DNA from: Sycobia sp. Sy_11
Lineage: Eukaryota; Arthropoda; Insecta; Hymenoptera; Epichrysomallidae
Length of the DNA: 64,000 nucleotides
Assembly (NCBI GenBank): GCA_018907035.1
Contig: JACCIC010000276.1
Location: forward strand, 110,001-174,000
Direction of reading: 5' to 3'
In this document: piece after piece, positions 21,349 through 34,320 of the stretch
Position numbering within the stretch: position 1 is the first letter of the stretch
How the letters are laid out: each line of letters opens with the position of its first letter
The notes under the pieces: generated by a model
Database searches by the model: none
Seen by the model: the letters and a program-made list of their open reading frames with translations, nothing else
What the model was told of the DNA's origin: nothing
Position numbers and translations under genes: made by a program

Positions 21349-22970
21349 ATGTATATTACAGACCCCGACAGTGGTTCTGTCTGGCCCGATCCATTGTTAC
21401 AATTATAAATGTTATTATCGGGAAGGGGCAGGTGAGAACGTCGCTCAGATAAAATATCGTTCGCAGAAGGAGGCGTCGTTGTTTTCTTTCCGAAGTTGTT
21501 TAAAATAAGTGCCCATGGCAAGACTATGAAGACTCCGTGAATCCATCTTTTTTACAAATAGTACCACTGCTCTCAGAAAGTATAATTTCATTATGAGTTC
21601 ATGATATGGCTTCCAAGACACTCTCACAACAAGAATGTTTACTGAGATGCCGGCTACCTGTTGTTACAATTTTATGCATTTAATTTTCTGTACGATATAT
21701 AATATTATATTCACAGCACCAATTCAAAGAATATAAATAGACTTCCTTTTAAGACATTCATTTTCTGACAATTTTAAAAAAGCATAGACGAAAATTCATC
21801 GTTTTTTTTGTTAACTTAGAATTTTTGTGTATGGGAGCTGCCATTGAATGACTTTTTGTTGTTCATTTATTGTTAAGAAAAAATATTTAATTTCAAACAA
21901 AATTTTTTAATATTTAAATATTCTTGTTTATTCTATATAATTTTGTAAAACCAAATTTGTGATAGATTTTTTTTCTTTTTAGAAAAACTCACGCTGTCTA
22001 GTGCGATACATATACTATTTGATGAAATCAGCACATAGAATTGCATATATAATTTTAATAACTTTTAATTTTTTAATTTCTTGCAGTGAGATTTTTTAAA
22101 TGTTATTGTATACATAGTTTTACATTGGTAATAACAGATAACCCGTTATTTAATGGCTTTTTTTAATTTTCTTATTAAGAGAATAAATTTTTAATTTTAA
22201 ATAACAATTATTGTTAGTACATAATTGTTTTTATTTTTTCACGTGATATTCTGTTATTGGAATGAAAACGTTGTCACTTGCAAAAGTGGTGTCGAACATA
22301 TAAATAAGAAATTCGTTAGATAATAAAATTGTTAATATTCGAAACTATTGCTTGAAAATTATATAGTTATACTGCTTAATAAAAATTTCTAGTAAATTTT
22401 AGTTTTAAATTCTCTAAGGTACGATGGAAAAAATATATAAATGTTTGTGCGATTCAAAATATTACGCGCCTTTGGTTTTCTTTGGTCCCATCTCAAATCC
22501 CATTGCTAGCACATATGATATATAAAATATAACAATTTTTTTACATTTGCTGTGAAAACTATTTTAAACTGTACATTATACATCTTTAGTTTTATCTATT
22601 TACTGGCGAAACTATAATTGTTATACAAAGTGACACAGATACATCGTAACAAAATTTGGACACACCCATATACCCTTCTGCATTTGCCGTAGGCTGAATT
22701 AATCCGACACCGTATTTTTAATACATAACATACACGCATTAATATTTATAGATCACGAGAGTTTCACAGAAAGTTTTACGCGTTTGAAAAAGAGAAAAAT
22801 AGATTGAATGAATGTAAAACGTGTAATTATTTCAATCCATGTACCTCGAACCTATAGATACATATCGGGCATTTTTTACGCCACGATAATGTAACTGAGA
22901 GGCTTTCTATGGCGCCATTACAGAACCGAAACATATTATTTTCATTGCATCATCGTATACATATACTCGC

Positions 22971-23026
<56 letters not shown>

Positions 23027-24534
23027 CTACATCGGTATTGCTGGCGCGAAAAATTCCATCTAATACGCACTCGCCAACAGTAGTACGAGGCGTCAAAAGC
23101 CATATTGGCGCGGGGGGAGGGGGCGCTGGGCCGATCGGCCACACATCCGCTCCCATACTAAAATTGGCGAATTTAAGTATCAAAAATCACCGGGCTCTTA
23201 CGAAAATCACGAAGGATTGTCTCGCGCGCGAGGAGGGCCAACGATGTCGGCAATTTATATATGAAGTTATTAATCATGTTTCCGACAGTTCAGCGAACCC
23301 TGTAATTATCGTGTAAATTGCAATCTCTGGCGCTAAAAGTCTATAGGCTATGCGGTACTAAGGGAAAAACGCGCAGTTCTAAAATACTATACAATAATGG
23401 GACAGTGCCCACGTGCGCAATGCTTTTCCAGTCTAAGGCCAAAGTACGGGTGTGGGTCCGGAATGTTTTTCCATAAATATGTAGACCGTGCTAAAATATT
23501 TTGGACTTTAAACAACAATTTTGTAATTATCTTGAGACACAACTTTTAGTTGGAGATTTAAATTTAGTAAATCGTATAACTTTTTGTTCAAATTAAACAT
23601 TCTTTAAGTCGACTATTCTTTTTATAAAAGTTCGTTTATTTTTTTAATAAGCATTGCTGACCGATTCAGAGTACAGCATCTTTTATGAATAAATTATTTC
23701 ATATTCTGAATGAGTTAGACTTATAGACGATTAAACAAGAAATCTTTTGTTCTTGTGATTAAATGTTTTTTTGAAGTGATTTAAAAATAAGATACTTAAA
23801 GAATATTTTGGTGAGAACCAAGTTAGACCCATTACAAAAGAACACGTAACCCACATTAAAACAGCGATAAAAAATACCAAAAAACGTTGTTGCTATTATC
23901 CGGCAATGGTACGCAACACTAAATAACCAAATTAAATAAACAAGCTAAGTGTTCAGCAAGCTATAGGTTAGTTTGTGGAAAAATCCGTTCAGAGATAACG
24001 GATAAGTAAGCAGTAATTTAAATTAAACGAAAAGAGAAGAAGGCGCTTGGACAACAATAATATTCTCGTAAATCTAAGTAGTTCACACGTGCTCTATTAA
24101 GAAGATCATTTATTATTGAAGTATCAGACTAACCTTACCTCAACCAGCTGCCTTTTACTTCTTAAAACCATGCATATAATTTAGTATAGGCGACGTTGAG
24201 CAATGCGTGCTATTCCTCCAAGAGTGCTAATTCAGCTGCAGGGCATATCTTTCATGGTGCGAACGTGGCGGCGTCGCTGTCACCTTGCGAAAGTGAGAGC
24301 ATCGCAGATTTGGCAAACGTCTGATTGAGTTGTTTTGCGATCTGTCGTCGATCAATTCTAACGACGTTCTCCTCCATACAGAGCCATGGAGCAACGAAAG
24401 AAAAAAACAAGAGAAGGCGACGACGACGCGACGGGTCACTGGTGTCTCGAATATTTGAGTGTATGTGTGTTCGAAACGCTTATGTATCACCTAGAGTACC
24501 ACTCGCATCGTGAGATAATTAAATATTTGATTTT
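21349..24534. other. Intergenic; (TA)n and small CpG-rich patches
   Basis: No gene recognised. A (TA)n run lies at 22974-23020, followed by a CpG-rich patch (23021-23330) with a G9-rich run. A second less AT-rich patch lies at 24190-24530. The frames through these patches resemble no known protein. Confidence 0.55.
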
Positions 24535-25250
24535 TCTATAGCTAGTGCCCGTGTAGAAATTTATTCTCGAATCTAACTAGTATCGGGTTAGTTTTCCTTA
24601 TTAAATGTTCGGACCCAGAAGGGAATTCTAGTCTGATCCTAGTTCCGATTTGTCCCACTTTTAATAGCATTTTTAATAGGGAACGAGCTTAGATTTTGGT
24701 AGGTATACCAAGCTAGAAACTAGATAAAATCTAGTCAGAAAATCTAGAAATTAAGCCAATAATAAATTATTCTAATTTTTTTTCTTCGATTAAGTGAATA
24801 ATTTTTTGACTGTTTAATATTTATTTATTTAAAATAAAAATATATATTTATGTATTTAGGTGACGCATACCATTTAATTAGCATTCATAAATTATTTGCT
24901 ATATGACTATTACACATATTCAGATTTACAATAACAATTAATAATTATTAATATATTTTTTATATACTAATTATTGTAAATTTTAATGTTAAACACCTCT
25001 GCTGAACATATAATATTTTATTCGATGAAAAAAATTCCGACCTCCGCTGAGTATCGAACCCACGACCCTACGATTCGCAAGCTAACGCATTATGCACTAT
25101 GCTAAAACGCAATATGCGATTACTATACTATACTTTGCATATGACCGTACAGCACTTTAGATCATATAATAATATTTTATAAACACAAGATAATACATAC
25201 ATAGTAAATCAATTTTTTAAATTCTTTCCCATGTTGGAAAGATCTGCGGG

Positions 25251-25316
<66 letters not shown>

Positions 25317-25788
25317 CTAATTTTCGTACACATAAAGTCTTGATTAGAAAAGACGTCGTTCATTCTAATATTAGAAAAAGTTGAGGAAATCTAACTAGAA
25401 TCAAAATAGAAAGTCTAACCATTTCCTTACTTCTCTAACTTTGCAGATTCCGCCTAGAAAAACGTGAGTTTTTCCAAAATAGGGAGAAGTTAAAAAAATC
25501 TGACTAGATCCAAGATAGAAAACCTGATAATTTCCTTAAGTTTTCTACTTATAAAATTTTGACTTGTGAAAACACGTATTTCTTTCTAACATCAATAAAA
25601 GATAAGGAAATCTGAATAAATTCGAGAAAGTAATAATTAATATAAGATGATTATTAGATGATCGAAGGGAAATCTAACTCGGATCTGGCGAGTATTACCT
25701 ACATGAGGACATCATCAGTAATACTGACTAGAATCTAGCCCGAACTAGGGATATACCGAGTATATTTCTGCACGGGTGATCTCTATAG
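24535..25788. mobile_element. Candidate non-autonomous DNA transposon
   Basis: The left end GTGCCCGTGTAGAAAT (24545-24560) and right end, read on the minus strand, CACCCGTGCAGAAAT form imperfect terminal inverted repeats. TCTATAG occurs at 24535-24541 and 25782-25788 as a possible 7 bp target-site duplication. The interior is non-coding, contains several variants of an AATCTAACTAGAATC-like motif, a (TA)n run (25255-25312) and a tRNA-like insertion. The superfamily is not determined. Confidence 0.4.
25030..25110 (-). repeat. tRNA-like SINE fragment or tRNA pseudogene
   Basis: Minus strand: a D-arm-like GCAT...ATGC within TAGCATAGTGCATAATGCG (25086-25104), a loop TTGCGAA, and a B-box-like GGGTTCGATAC (25051-25061). 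The anticodon and T stems no longer pair and there is no paired acceptor, so it is not a functional tRNA. The sequence after the B box (GGAGGTCGGAATTTTT) fits a short SINE. Confidence 0.55.
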
Positions 25789-26527
25789 ACTTGGCTGATG
25801 CTCTGCCGCCTTGGGCTGACCTAATAGGCGAAAACTGATGCGTCGACTCTGCGCGAGACTATGCGCAGTTTTTAGAAAACGGAAAAGTGCGTTAATTGAA
25901 AAAATTGAAATTCCGTTGAACGCTGCGTTCATTGTTCAATAATGAATAATTTTTAATTTAAAAGTTTTTGAATTTCTCTGAGTTACAGCCCTATTTTTTT
26001 TAATTTCAGAAAAATTATATTTACGAAAACTCATGAAATTTAGTCTATCAATAAATTAAAGTTGAATTTTAATTCAAATAACATAATAATAATAATAATA
26101 ATAATAATAATTTATGTTTAAATTAATTAAAACATTTTTTTGATATTAAAATGATTTTTGATAAATAGTTTTTACTTTCCAATAGTTTTTATAATGCATT
26201 TTCTAATTTCATGTTTATTCTCCAACTTTGTCAGAATTAGAAATGTTTAATATACATTAACAATTTTTATGTCGTTGGTAGGAATATTAAAAAGTCAACA
26301 GAGCACGGAATATAATTAAGGATGATATTCTAAGACAATATCTCAAGTCTTATTAAACATTTTTTAATTCTATAAAAACGAGATAATTTAAAAATTAATT
26401 CTAAAAATTCAGCAAAAACTGTGAATAAATATAATAGCCATAAGATATTTGCTTATTTATATAGAAGGCAAACAATTAATTATTGTCATTTTAATGATAG
26501 TAATAACTTTATGAGATGTAGTGAAGT
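25789..26527. other. AT-rich, nothing recognised
   Basis: Contains an (AAT)n run near 26084-26111. No gene recognised. Confidence 0.6.
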
Positions 26528-26647
26528 GAGTCTTGCGTTGTCCTTTCGTTTGAACAGACGTCTTTTCTTTCCTCGTTTGAAATAAAGTTCATGTTAAAAG
26601 ATCATTATTTTAACATTCCACCTACTATATTTAATAAAAATTCAATA
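26528..26647 (+). repeat. Copia-type 5' LTR (3' portion)
   Basis: Matches 28353-28484 with a 12 bp length difference in the middle. The 5' part of the LTR is not recognisable upstream, so it is truncated. It ends ...AATTCAATA next to the primer-binding site. Confidence 0.75.
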
Positions 26648-26661
26648 GGTTATCGGCCCAG
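26648..26661 (+). promoter_or_regulatory. Primer-binding site, half-tRNA-iMet type
   Basis: GGTTATCGGCCCAG starts directly after the LTR. It differs by one base from the complement of the anticodon-stem region of initiator tRNA-Met, which primes copia through a cleaved half-tRNA. Confidence 0.75.
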
Positions 26662-26769
26662 ATTTCGCGAGTAAACTTTCCGTGATTTTGTGTATAGTGT
26701 AATCTAGTAATAAAATAAAACTATGTCAAATACACAACAAGAAAAACAGTTTTTTTCAGTAAGTGAAAA

Positions 26770-26988
26770 ATGAAATCTTTTAAAACAAAAAGGAATATTA
26801 AGCATTCGAACGGTGAAAAATATAGTGTGTGGAAGTTTAGAATCCGTTCTCTTCTATCTGAACTTGATCTATTGCACGCATTTGATGAGCAAGTCTCTGC
26901 AGTAATGGCAGAAGAGTGGAAAAAGTCTGAACACATTGCAAAAGGTGTAATAGTGAATATCTTTAAGATTATTTTCTCGGTTTTGTAA
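26770..26988 (+). pseudogene. Copia-type gag N-terminal remnant
   Basis: A frame with GEKYSVWKFRIRSLLSE, followed by EEWKKSEHIAKG, matches the start of copia capsid proteins. It stops after 72 codons where the family continues for several hundred. Frameshifted remains appear to continue to about 27100. Capsid protein forms the particle in which reverse transcription occurs. Confidence 0.8.
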
Positions 26989-27119
26989 AAACCAATGATA
27001 CGGCAAAAACAGTTTTGCAGTCTTGATATGGTTTTCCAATATGGCAGAGATAATCATCTTATAAAGAATCGCAGATTCTCTACGAAAAATGAACAGCAAT
27101 ATTCAGGAGATAGTAAAAC

Positions 27120-28190
27120 TTGACAGTTGCACTTAAAAGAAGTATCTTGAATATTACCAGCAAGGAAGGGTTAAACGTGTTCTGGAGGACGTCATATTGT
27201 TCGGACGTACCGCAAAATTTACTATCTGTCAGCAAGATGGAGAAAGCACAGATGAGTATTCACTTCAATGCAAATGGGATTGAAGTTACTAAAAATGATA
27301 AAATAATTTTTGTCGGTAAGCCCATAAATAATTTGATTCATATAGAATTTATTATTAATAAATTATATAATAAAAAGTCTCTAATGCGATAAACAGTAAT
27401 TATAGTTGATGGCATCAAAGACTTGGACATATGGGCAAATCGAAAATTATTGAAATGAAAAATAATAAGATGGTCGATGTTATTAAATTAATTAATAATA
27501 TCCTACTAAATGATTATATTTGTGAAGCTTTTATTTTTGGCAAACAAGCAAGATTACCTTTTCAGAAAAGCAAAAATAAAAATCATAAAAAGATCCCTTT
27601 TTATTGTTCATTCAGACGTTTGCGGACCAATCATTCCTTCAACAATAGATGGTAAAAATTATTTTGTATTGTTTGTAGATGAATTTTCGCACTACTGCGT
27701 TACATATTTAATAGCATTCAAGTCAGATGTATTTTCTGCTTTCAAAGACTTTATAAAAAAGAAAATAAAGTCAAACTCATTTTAATTTAAAAATAGTAAA
27801 TTTATATTGTGATCATGGTGGAAAGTATTTATCGAATGAAATGAAAGACTATTACAAATATAATGAAATCAGCTATCATTTAACAGTTCCTCATACTCTA
27901 TTATTAAATGGAGAAAGAATGATTAGAACAATTGCTGAAAAAGTACCACCTTGATAAGTGAGAAAAACTGAAGGAAGTAATTTGGGGAGAAGCAGTTTTA
28001 AGTGCTACGTATTTAATAAATTGAACCCTTACTAATGCTTTAAAACAGTATAAAATACCATTTTAATTATGGCATGGTGAAAATCCTCAAGTAAAATATT
28101 TAAAAGTTTTCGATAGTACAATATATGTGAATAATAAAATAAGAAAAACAAAACTTAAAATTTTGAAGATGAAGGATCGTATCATAAAAA
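27120..28190 (+). pseudogene. Copia-type protease/integrase remnant
   Basis: Successive frames give DVPQNLLSVSKMEKAQMS (protease-integrase linker), WHQRLGHMG (start of the HHCC zinc finger), GKQARLPF, VHSDVCGPIIPSTIDGKNYF with the first catalytic Asp, YCDHGGKYLSNEMKDYY with the second, and a diverged LNGERMIRTIAEK with the Glu. WGEAVLSATYLIN and a WHGENPQVKYLKVF segment follow. At least two frameshifts and several stops interrupt it. The integrase would insert the cDNA into the host genome. Confidence 0.85.
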
Positions 28191-28352
28191 GATGTAAACA
28201 TATGTGTCCGCTGGGTCTTATTACGATCTGCGTTTTTGCTGCCCTGCGTGGCAAATGATTTATGAGTTTATTGTTTAGATGCTTGATATTTTTATATAGG
28301 TTTTAAGCTTCTCACAAGGGCTTGCAAAGTTTTCTTTATCGAGTACTGTACT

Positions 28353-28484
28353 GAGTCTTGCGTCGTCTTTTCGTTTGAACCGACGTCTTTTCTTTCCTCG
28401 TTTGAAATAAAGTTCATGTTAAAAGATTATTTCGTGTATCTTTATTTTAAAATTCCACCTACTATATTTAATAAAAATTCAATA
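28353..28484 (+). repeat. Copia-type 3' LTR (conserved portion)
   Basis: The downstream partner of the 5' LTR piece, ending AATTCAATA at 28484. About 150 bp upstream (from about 28200) may belong to the same LTR but has no 5' counterpart to prove it. Confidence 0.7.
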
Positions 28485-31065
28485 GTATCGATGAAGATCA
28501 AGTCTTTTTATCTATCTATTTTCCTGTCTGACCTATTATATAGGAATTATAGAGTTTATTTTGACCCCTGTTACGAGATTTCGACATACGTATTTTACAC
28601 AAAAATTAATTATTAGCTAACTTTATTTATTAGCTTTAAAATTATTAACTAGAACGACGTACTAATAGTTACTCGGTCGCTCGAGCTGAAATTTCGACTT
28701 GAGCCGATTAGCTGAAGTACGATTATAAAAATTTATCTACGTACCGTAAACCTTCTAGCACCATCAATCTGAAAACATAAATCGTAGACAATTAAAGAAT
28801 GTATAAAAAACCTAGCTTTCGGGATGAGAATATCGAATCAAGAACAACAGATTTTATCATTCCGTTGAAATTCTTTCGAATTGCTAGTTTATTTATTTTA
28901 TTTTATTATTTGCATATATTAAAGAGCTAAAATAATATTATGTTAATATATAAATATCAAATGCTTACATTTTAGTAATTAATTTTATATTTGAAATATA
29001 TTTGTCATTTACTAAACAAAAATTAGATTCCAGATACTTAGCATTGAGTAGTGACCAAAATTTTATAGCCTACCTCGATTTTCGAATAAATTATATTTTT
29101 ATTGTTGTTATTCTCACTGTACATGACCTCTTACTACTGTTACTACAGTCCTTTTATTTTTAAATATAATTTTATTATGTTATGATTATTATTGCAGTTG
29201 TAGAAAAAAGCTAATTAATAATAAAAAGTGTACATCGCTGCAAAGATAGCTTATTACTAAGAAGTCTACTGTCTATCCATGAGAGTTGACTTTATTTTTA
29301 GTACCTATATAGAAACTACTTTTCAGCCTATTAAAAATTATTAAATTTTTACCACTTTTTTATATGGGTTTGTTCTCTAAGTATTTTCTACCTTAAAATT
29401 AAATTTATTATCAAGAGACGGAAACTAATAATGACATTTATATATCAAATATTATGAATATTATTTTGAATATTGTTGAATCTTATGTTTCTTATAATAA
29501 ATTTACTGTAAAAACATTAACGGACTTGGTACTGAATTAGAGGGCTGGAATAGAATCTCAAGGCTGATAGAGATACGATTCGATAATTTTTGGGAGACTT
29601 GTTATTGCATCGTCACTTCGCTGGCGTAGCGTTTTAAAATTTAATTTAATAATGTTGACTTTTAGAGATGAACGCATTGGAGAGGTTACGAAAAATGGTA
29701 TTGATGCAGATGTTTGTAAACTATATTATATCTAAAGCTAATATCTCATAGTTCGTCTTTGAGAAGATTTATTTATGATTTGTTCTTGATTTATCTTTAT
29801 TTAAATTTAAATATTTTTACAAAAATTAGTATTAAAACCAATTGCCTTTACTTCTATTATACACGATATTATTATATTATATATACTAAATTATATATAC
29901 ACTATACTATTATATATCATTGATTCTTATAATTATATTTGCTAATTGCGGAGTTGACTTAGAACTATACCGTTAAATCCATCAACTGTTGAAAAATAAT
30001 ACTGCTTAAATATGACGAATTTTGTAACGTTTTTCGCAACTAATAATACCTATTCATTTTATAAATAATTCCCTAATATTATTTGATGTATATTGGATAA
30101 TTATTATTGCTATCTTGCAAGTTTAGCTTAATGTTCTTAATATCTACATCAGGCTGTTGTTTAAATTGGACTATTTGAAAAATAAAGGTCCACCTTATAA
30201 AATGAAAAAGAGCTTTTTGTGAGTATATTTTTCACCTCAAGTTTCCCTCGCTGGACTGTGCGCTATTTAGTCTTCAACCATGGACAACGACAACGCATTA
30301 TATATAATACATCGCATCGCATATAAAGTACATTCTCATTGAGTTTTTACGACACCTAAATTTTACTTATACACGCATGCGTGTCCTTGAGTGAATTACC
30401 CTTTTCGAAAGTATTTCAATAAAGTTAATCATGCAATTTTCATCAAACAGGTGTATATATATCTACATATATATATACGAAGATATATATATATATATAT
30501 ATATACATACACACATATATATATATATACGAAGGAGCAGATCGCGCAATGGGAGTTAAAATCGCTCGCTACATACTGACTTGTGCAATACCTCTGATTA
30601 ATTTTCAGAACCATTATTATATGCTTATCGGTACGGAAACGTTTCGGCGAGTCGTTTTAAAATTGACAAAAGATTCGTTATCGCCAGGTATCGATAAAAA
30701 ACTTCAAACTATTTATCAATCCGAAAGAGTTTTCCACTGTCGCAACTCAGCATTCATGATTTTGTAAATAAGCGTTATAAAAAAATTTGGCTTTTGTATA
30801 TAGTTCTTAATTATACACGTTTGCACACATTCACCATCAGATGGACTTTTTTAGATTAGTATCTTAACGCTATTTAAGCAGTGACGATTTACAGTTACAC
30901 TTCTTTAGTTTTGTAGTTCCTTTGAGGAAATAAAAAGGTCCATTTTGGTTCTTCGAATGCTCATAACGAAGCGAGATTATGAAGCAAGTGCAATGAAAAG
31001 AATTTCGTGGTTATTAATCGATAAATGTCGAAAACATCTGGAAGAGTGTTTAGTTTAACAAAAAT
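28485..31065. other. AT-rich, nothing recognised
   Basis: A long stretch without gene or element signal. TA-rich tracts lie near 30450-30530. Confidence 0.6.
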
Positions 31066-31141
31066 AAAATAAACATTAAATTAACAAATAGATTTTTCTT
31101 CAGTGAATAAACATTAGTTTAACAAAAAGATTTTTCTTCAG
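31066..31141. repeat. Two-unit ~38 bp tandem duplication
   Basis: AATAAACATTA...GATTTTTCTTCAG occurs twice in a row (units ending at 31103 and 31141), just upstream of A-rich runs and a PLE copy. Confidence 0.75.
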
Positions 31142-31189
31142 AAATAACTAAAAAAAAAAAAAATGGACAAGAAAAAAAAAAAAAAGAAT

Positions 31190-31548
31190 GGACAAGTCTT
31201 CAATTAGGTAAGGGTGTTGGGGACAGTCAGACTGCACTTTACTAACAAAGAATTTTTTCAGCTAATATTTTATTTTCAGATTAGTCTACGGGGGTGAATA
31301 TAAACAAGGACAGTCTGACTGTCATTATCATTTTAATTTAATTTTTAATTTAATTTTTATTTTTAATTTTTATTTTTTATTTTTATTATTTATTATTTGT
31401 ATTTCTTATTTTTTATTTTTTATTATTATTTTTATTTTTTATTTTTTAGTTTTTATTTTTATTTTATTTTTATTTTTATTTTTATTTTATTTTATTTTTG
31501 GTTGAAATTGATTGGACTGTAAGACCAATAAAAAATATTTATTAATTA
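31190..31548 (+). mobile_element. PLE terminal unit, copy 2
   Basis: It begins GGACAAGTCTTCAATTAG, i.e. at the first nucleotide after the predicted hammerhead cleavage site of copies 1 and 3. It holds the 72 nt intron-like segment (31208-31279), the exact 13 bp inverted repeat (31222-31234 with 31311-31323), a long T/A-rich tract and the terminal GGACTGTAAGACCAATAAA. It has no coding sequence and no upstream half of the ribozyme. A second GGACAAG lies at 31165-31171, separated from the first by an A-run. Confidence 0.85.
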
Positions 31549-32340
31549 ATAACTATATATGTATGATTTTCATTCTTATATCAAACAGCATATATATATA
31601 ATATTTTGTGAAAGGTAGCAACTTCATTTACAGCATAAGTGTAGTATGCAAAATATACATATCTCAAGTAATTATCATTACATTTTTTGTTAAATGTTGC
31701 CTTAGAGAAATTTTGAATACTATCTTTTTTTCTCTAGAATACTAATAAATCAAAAGTTATTTAATTTTTTGTACTAGTAATAATTTGTATACGTTAGAAA
31801 AAATACTAGAATACAAATTTAGAAATATAGTAGTCGAATATATTTTTCAAACAGTTTTTTTACAATATTTTACTATAATGTTTTGATTCTAGTCAATTTT
31901 AAAAAGCAGAAATACTAGAAAAATTATTCTATTCCTTATTTGAATAAATTATTTATTTTATTTTTAATTTCTACCTCTTACTCTTTTTTATATCAATGTG
32001 TGATGTAATTTCAGATGTAATTCCAGATGTAGTTCTAGATGTAAGCCAAATTTATATTTAATTTTTAGTTTTACTGAGATTATTCATATCTTTATTCTAA
32101 AATTTGCCTATTTTTTAATGAGTCTATAGTTACTTTAATTTTTAATATTTTATGAAAGATTCTAGATTTCTTATAATATAGAAATGCCATCATAATAATG
32201 AAGTATAATTTAACTTTTATAAATACCTATTTTTATAATAATCATTGGAATCTGTTAACAATATCAACCCATTTTATATTTATTTTGAAATATCGATACA
32301 ATTTTGTAGATTTCTCAACAGCCCCAGTCGTCAAACATCA
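31549..32340. other. AT-rich, nothing recognised
   Basis: No coding or element signal seen. Confidence 0.6.
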
Positions 32341-32467
32341 GAATATGTACAACAATGAAGAAAAAAGTGATCGGAGAGAGAGGGGTAAAAAGAAAAAACC
32401 AGAATGAAAACGATGCAGGTATCAGGCCTATCTGTTACGGAGCGCAATGCGGACTCCCAGGAGAAAG

Positions 32468-32575
<108 letters not shown>

Positions 32576-32768
32576 GGATAGGAGACCGACCTGAGAAGGA
32601 AGAGAAAGATACCAAGTTGTGTATAGTAGCATAGCAGTACACACCGGTCGTACGACCGCGCGTTGGAGGGACTACGGGCCACGATCATAACCGGCAAGGC
32701 TGCCGCTGCCAGCCAGTCTTTCGATCGCCTTCTCGCGGGAAGGTTGGCGAATCCGAGTCATTGGAGAA

Positions 32769-32806
<38 letters not shown>

Positions 32807-33063
32807 TATAAGGAAAAGAGGGAGAAATCTTGTCGCGATCGAGCGCTTGAGCACTTGCGTGCGCGCGTGTATATACAAAGTGCATCGAAACAGGTATATG
32901 TCCGCGAGAGGACTTTTACCGCCGACCTTTCGTCGAGGCTTAGTTGCTCCTTCGATCCGAGGATGATCTACTTGCCGGTGAAGATCGACGTGTTCATTCC
33001 TTGAGGGATTCGATCATTGTCGCTCAATTTCACCCACCGATCTTCTGTACCAGGATTACGCAA

Positions 33064-33168
<105 letters not shown>

Positions 33169-34157
33169 ATATTGGGCACCGCTCGGCTCATACCGCTGTG
33201 CGCGTGTGCTTCTGTTTTCCCCCATCCGATCTGGTTGGTTGTTCTTTTTTGCTTGTTCTTTTCGTTCTTCTCTGTGCGAAGGAAAAGTGCCGATTTATAT
33301 ATATTATATACATAGTGTTAGTGCGCCGGCGATATAGAGAACGCGGATCCGATGCTGGTTTATAATCTAAATATGAAAGTTGAGCAGTAAAAGTAGAAGG
33401 AATTTTTGTAGAGTTTTAATGTTTTCGTAGTCGATTTCAGATCTTGCATACATATTTTATCGGTTGGCATTCCGGGAGAAACTCGACTCTAACAAAAATT
33501 ACTGCCCGTGTCTATTATATTTAGTGAGAAACTAAATTATAACTCTATAAATATTCGGGAATACAGCGTCTTGCTTTTAACACCGCTTAATGTAATAGAC
33601 TTTATATATACATTTATGCAAATGAAAATTGATAAAAGGTTTAGCTTATAGCGGCAAATTACTGGGAATCAATCGAAAGATCGGTATCGATGATGTTCGG
33701 CTACTTAGGGACAGGCACGTGATTCGAAATCGTCCTTGTATCGCGAGCTATGGTCAGTGCGACGTTGTTAATATAGTGTCAAATCACGCAATCCACGGAG
33801 AATTAATAAGAACGAAGAAGGAACGAAAGGTACACGTGTAAACCCGCAGAACGGCGCTCACACGGCCGCCTGGTCCTCAAAGGATCGGAAGCCGATCGAA
33901 GTGGGCGAGACGGAATCGGAGGGTAGCCCGCGACGTTGATACACACGGAGGAAACATGCGTCTGGCGACCGGACAGCGCATCGCACGCGGAGGCTAAACC
34001 GTTCCTGCGTTTGCGAAACGCATCCGCAGGTGGTGGATACATCGAACGCGCGTACATACACTGAGGGCGGAGCCGATCGGCAGGCAGAGATCGGTGCTAA
34101 GGTGGAGGCGGAGCAGTGCCAGCAGTGGGAAAACGACGCGGACGACGGCGTCGTGGC

Positions 34158-34172
34158 ACGCGGGTGAGTACG
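34158..34172 (+). promoter_or_regulatory. Candidate splice donor of a non-coding first exon
   Basis: GCGG|GTGAGTACG at about 34164 matches the metazoan 5' splice-site consensus at every core position and closes a CpG-rich segment (about 33850-34164). No in-frame coding sequence was recognised before it, so it would be a 5' UTR exon. This is inference only. Confidence 0.25.
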
Positions 34173-34210
34173 CACACACGCACACGCGCGCGCGCGCACG
34201 CCTTTACATA

Positions 34211-34320
<110 letters not shown>

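Larger units (their letters stand above)
26528..28484 (+). mobile_element. Ty1/copia LTR retrotransposon, internally deleted
   Basis: Order: partial 5' LTR, primer-binding site, gag remnant, protease-to-integrase remnant, partial 3' LTR. The LTRs share GAGTCTTGCG, GACGTCTTTTCTTTCCTCG and ACTATATTTAATAAAAATTC. Reverse transcriptase and RNase H are absent; the element jumps from integrase to LTR. It resembles Drosophila copia in gag and integrase wording. Multiple stops and frameshifts make it inactive. Confidence 0.85.

Noticed and set aside
25030..25110. Functional tRNA gene on the minus strand
   Set aside because: The anticodon and T stems are mismatched and no acceptor stem exists.
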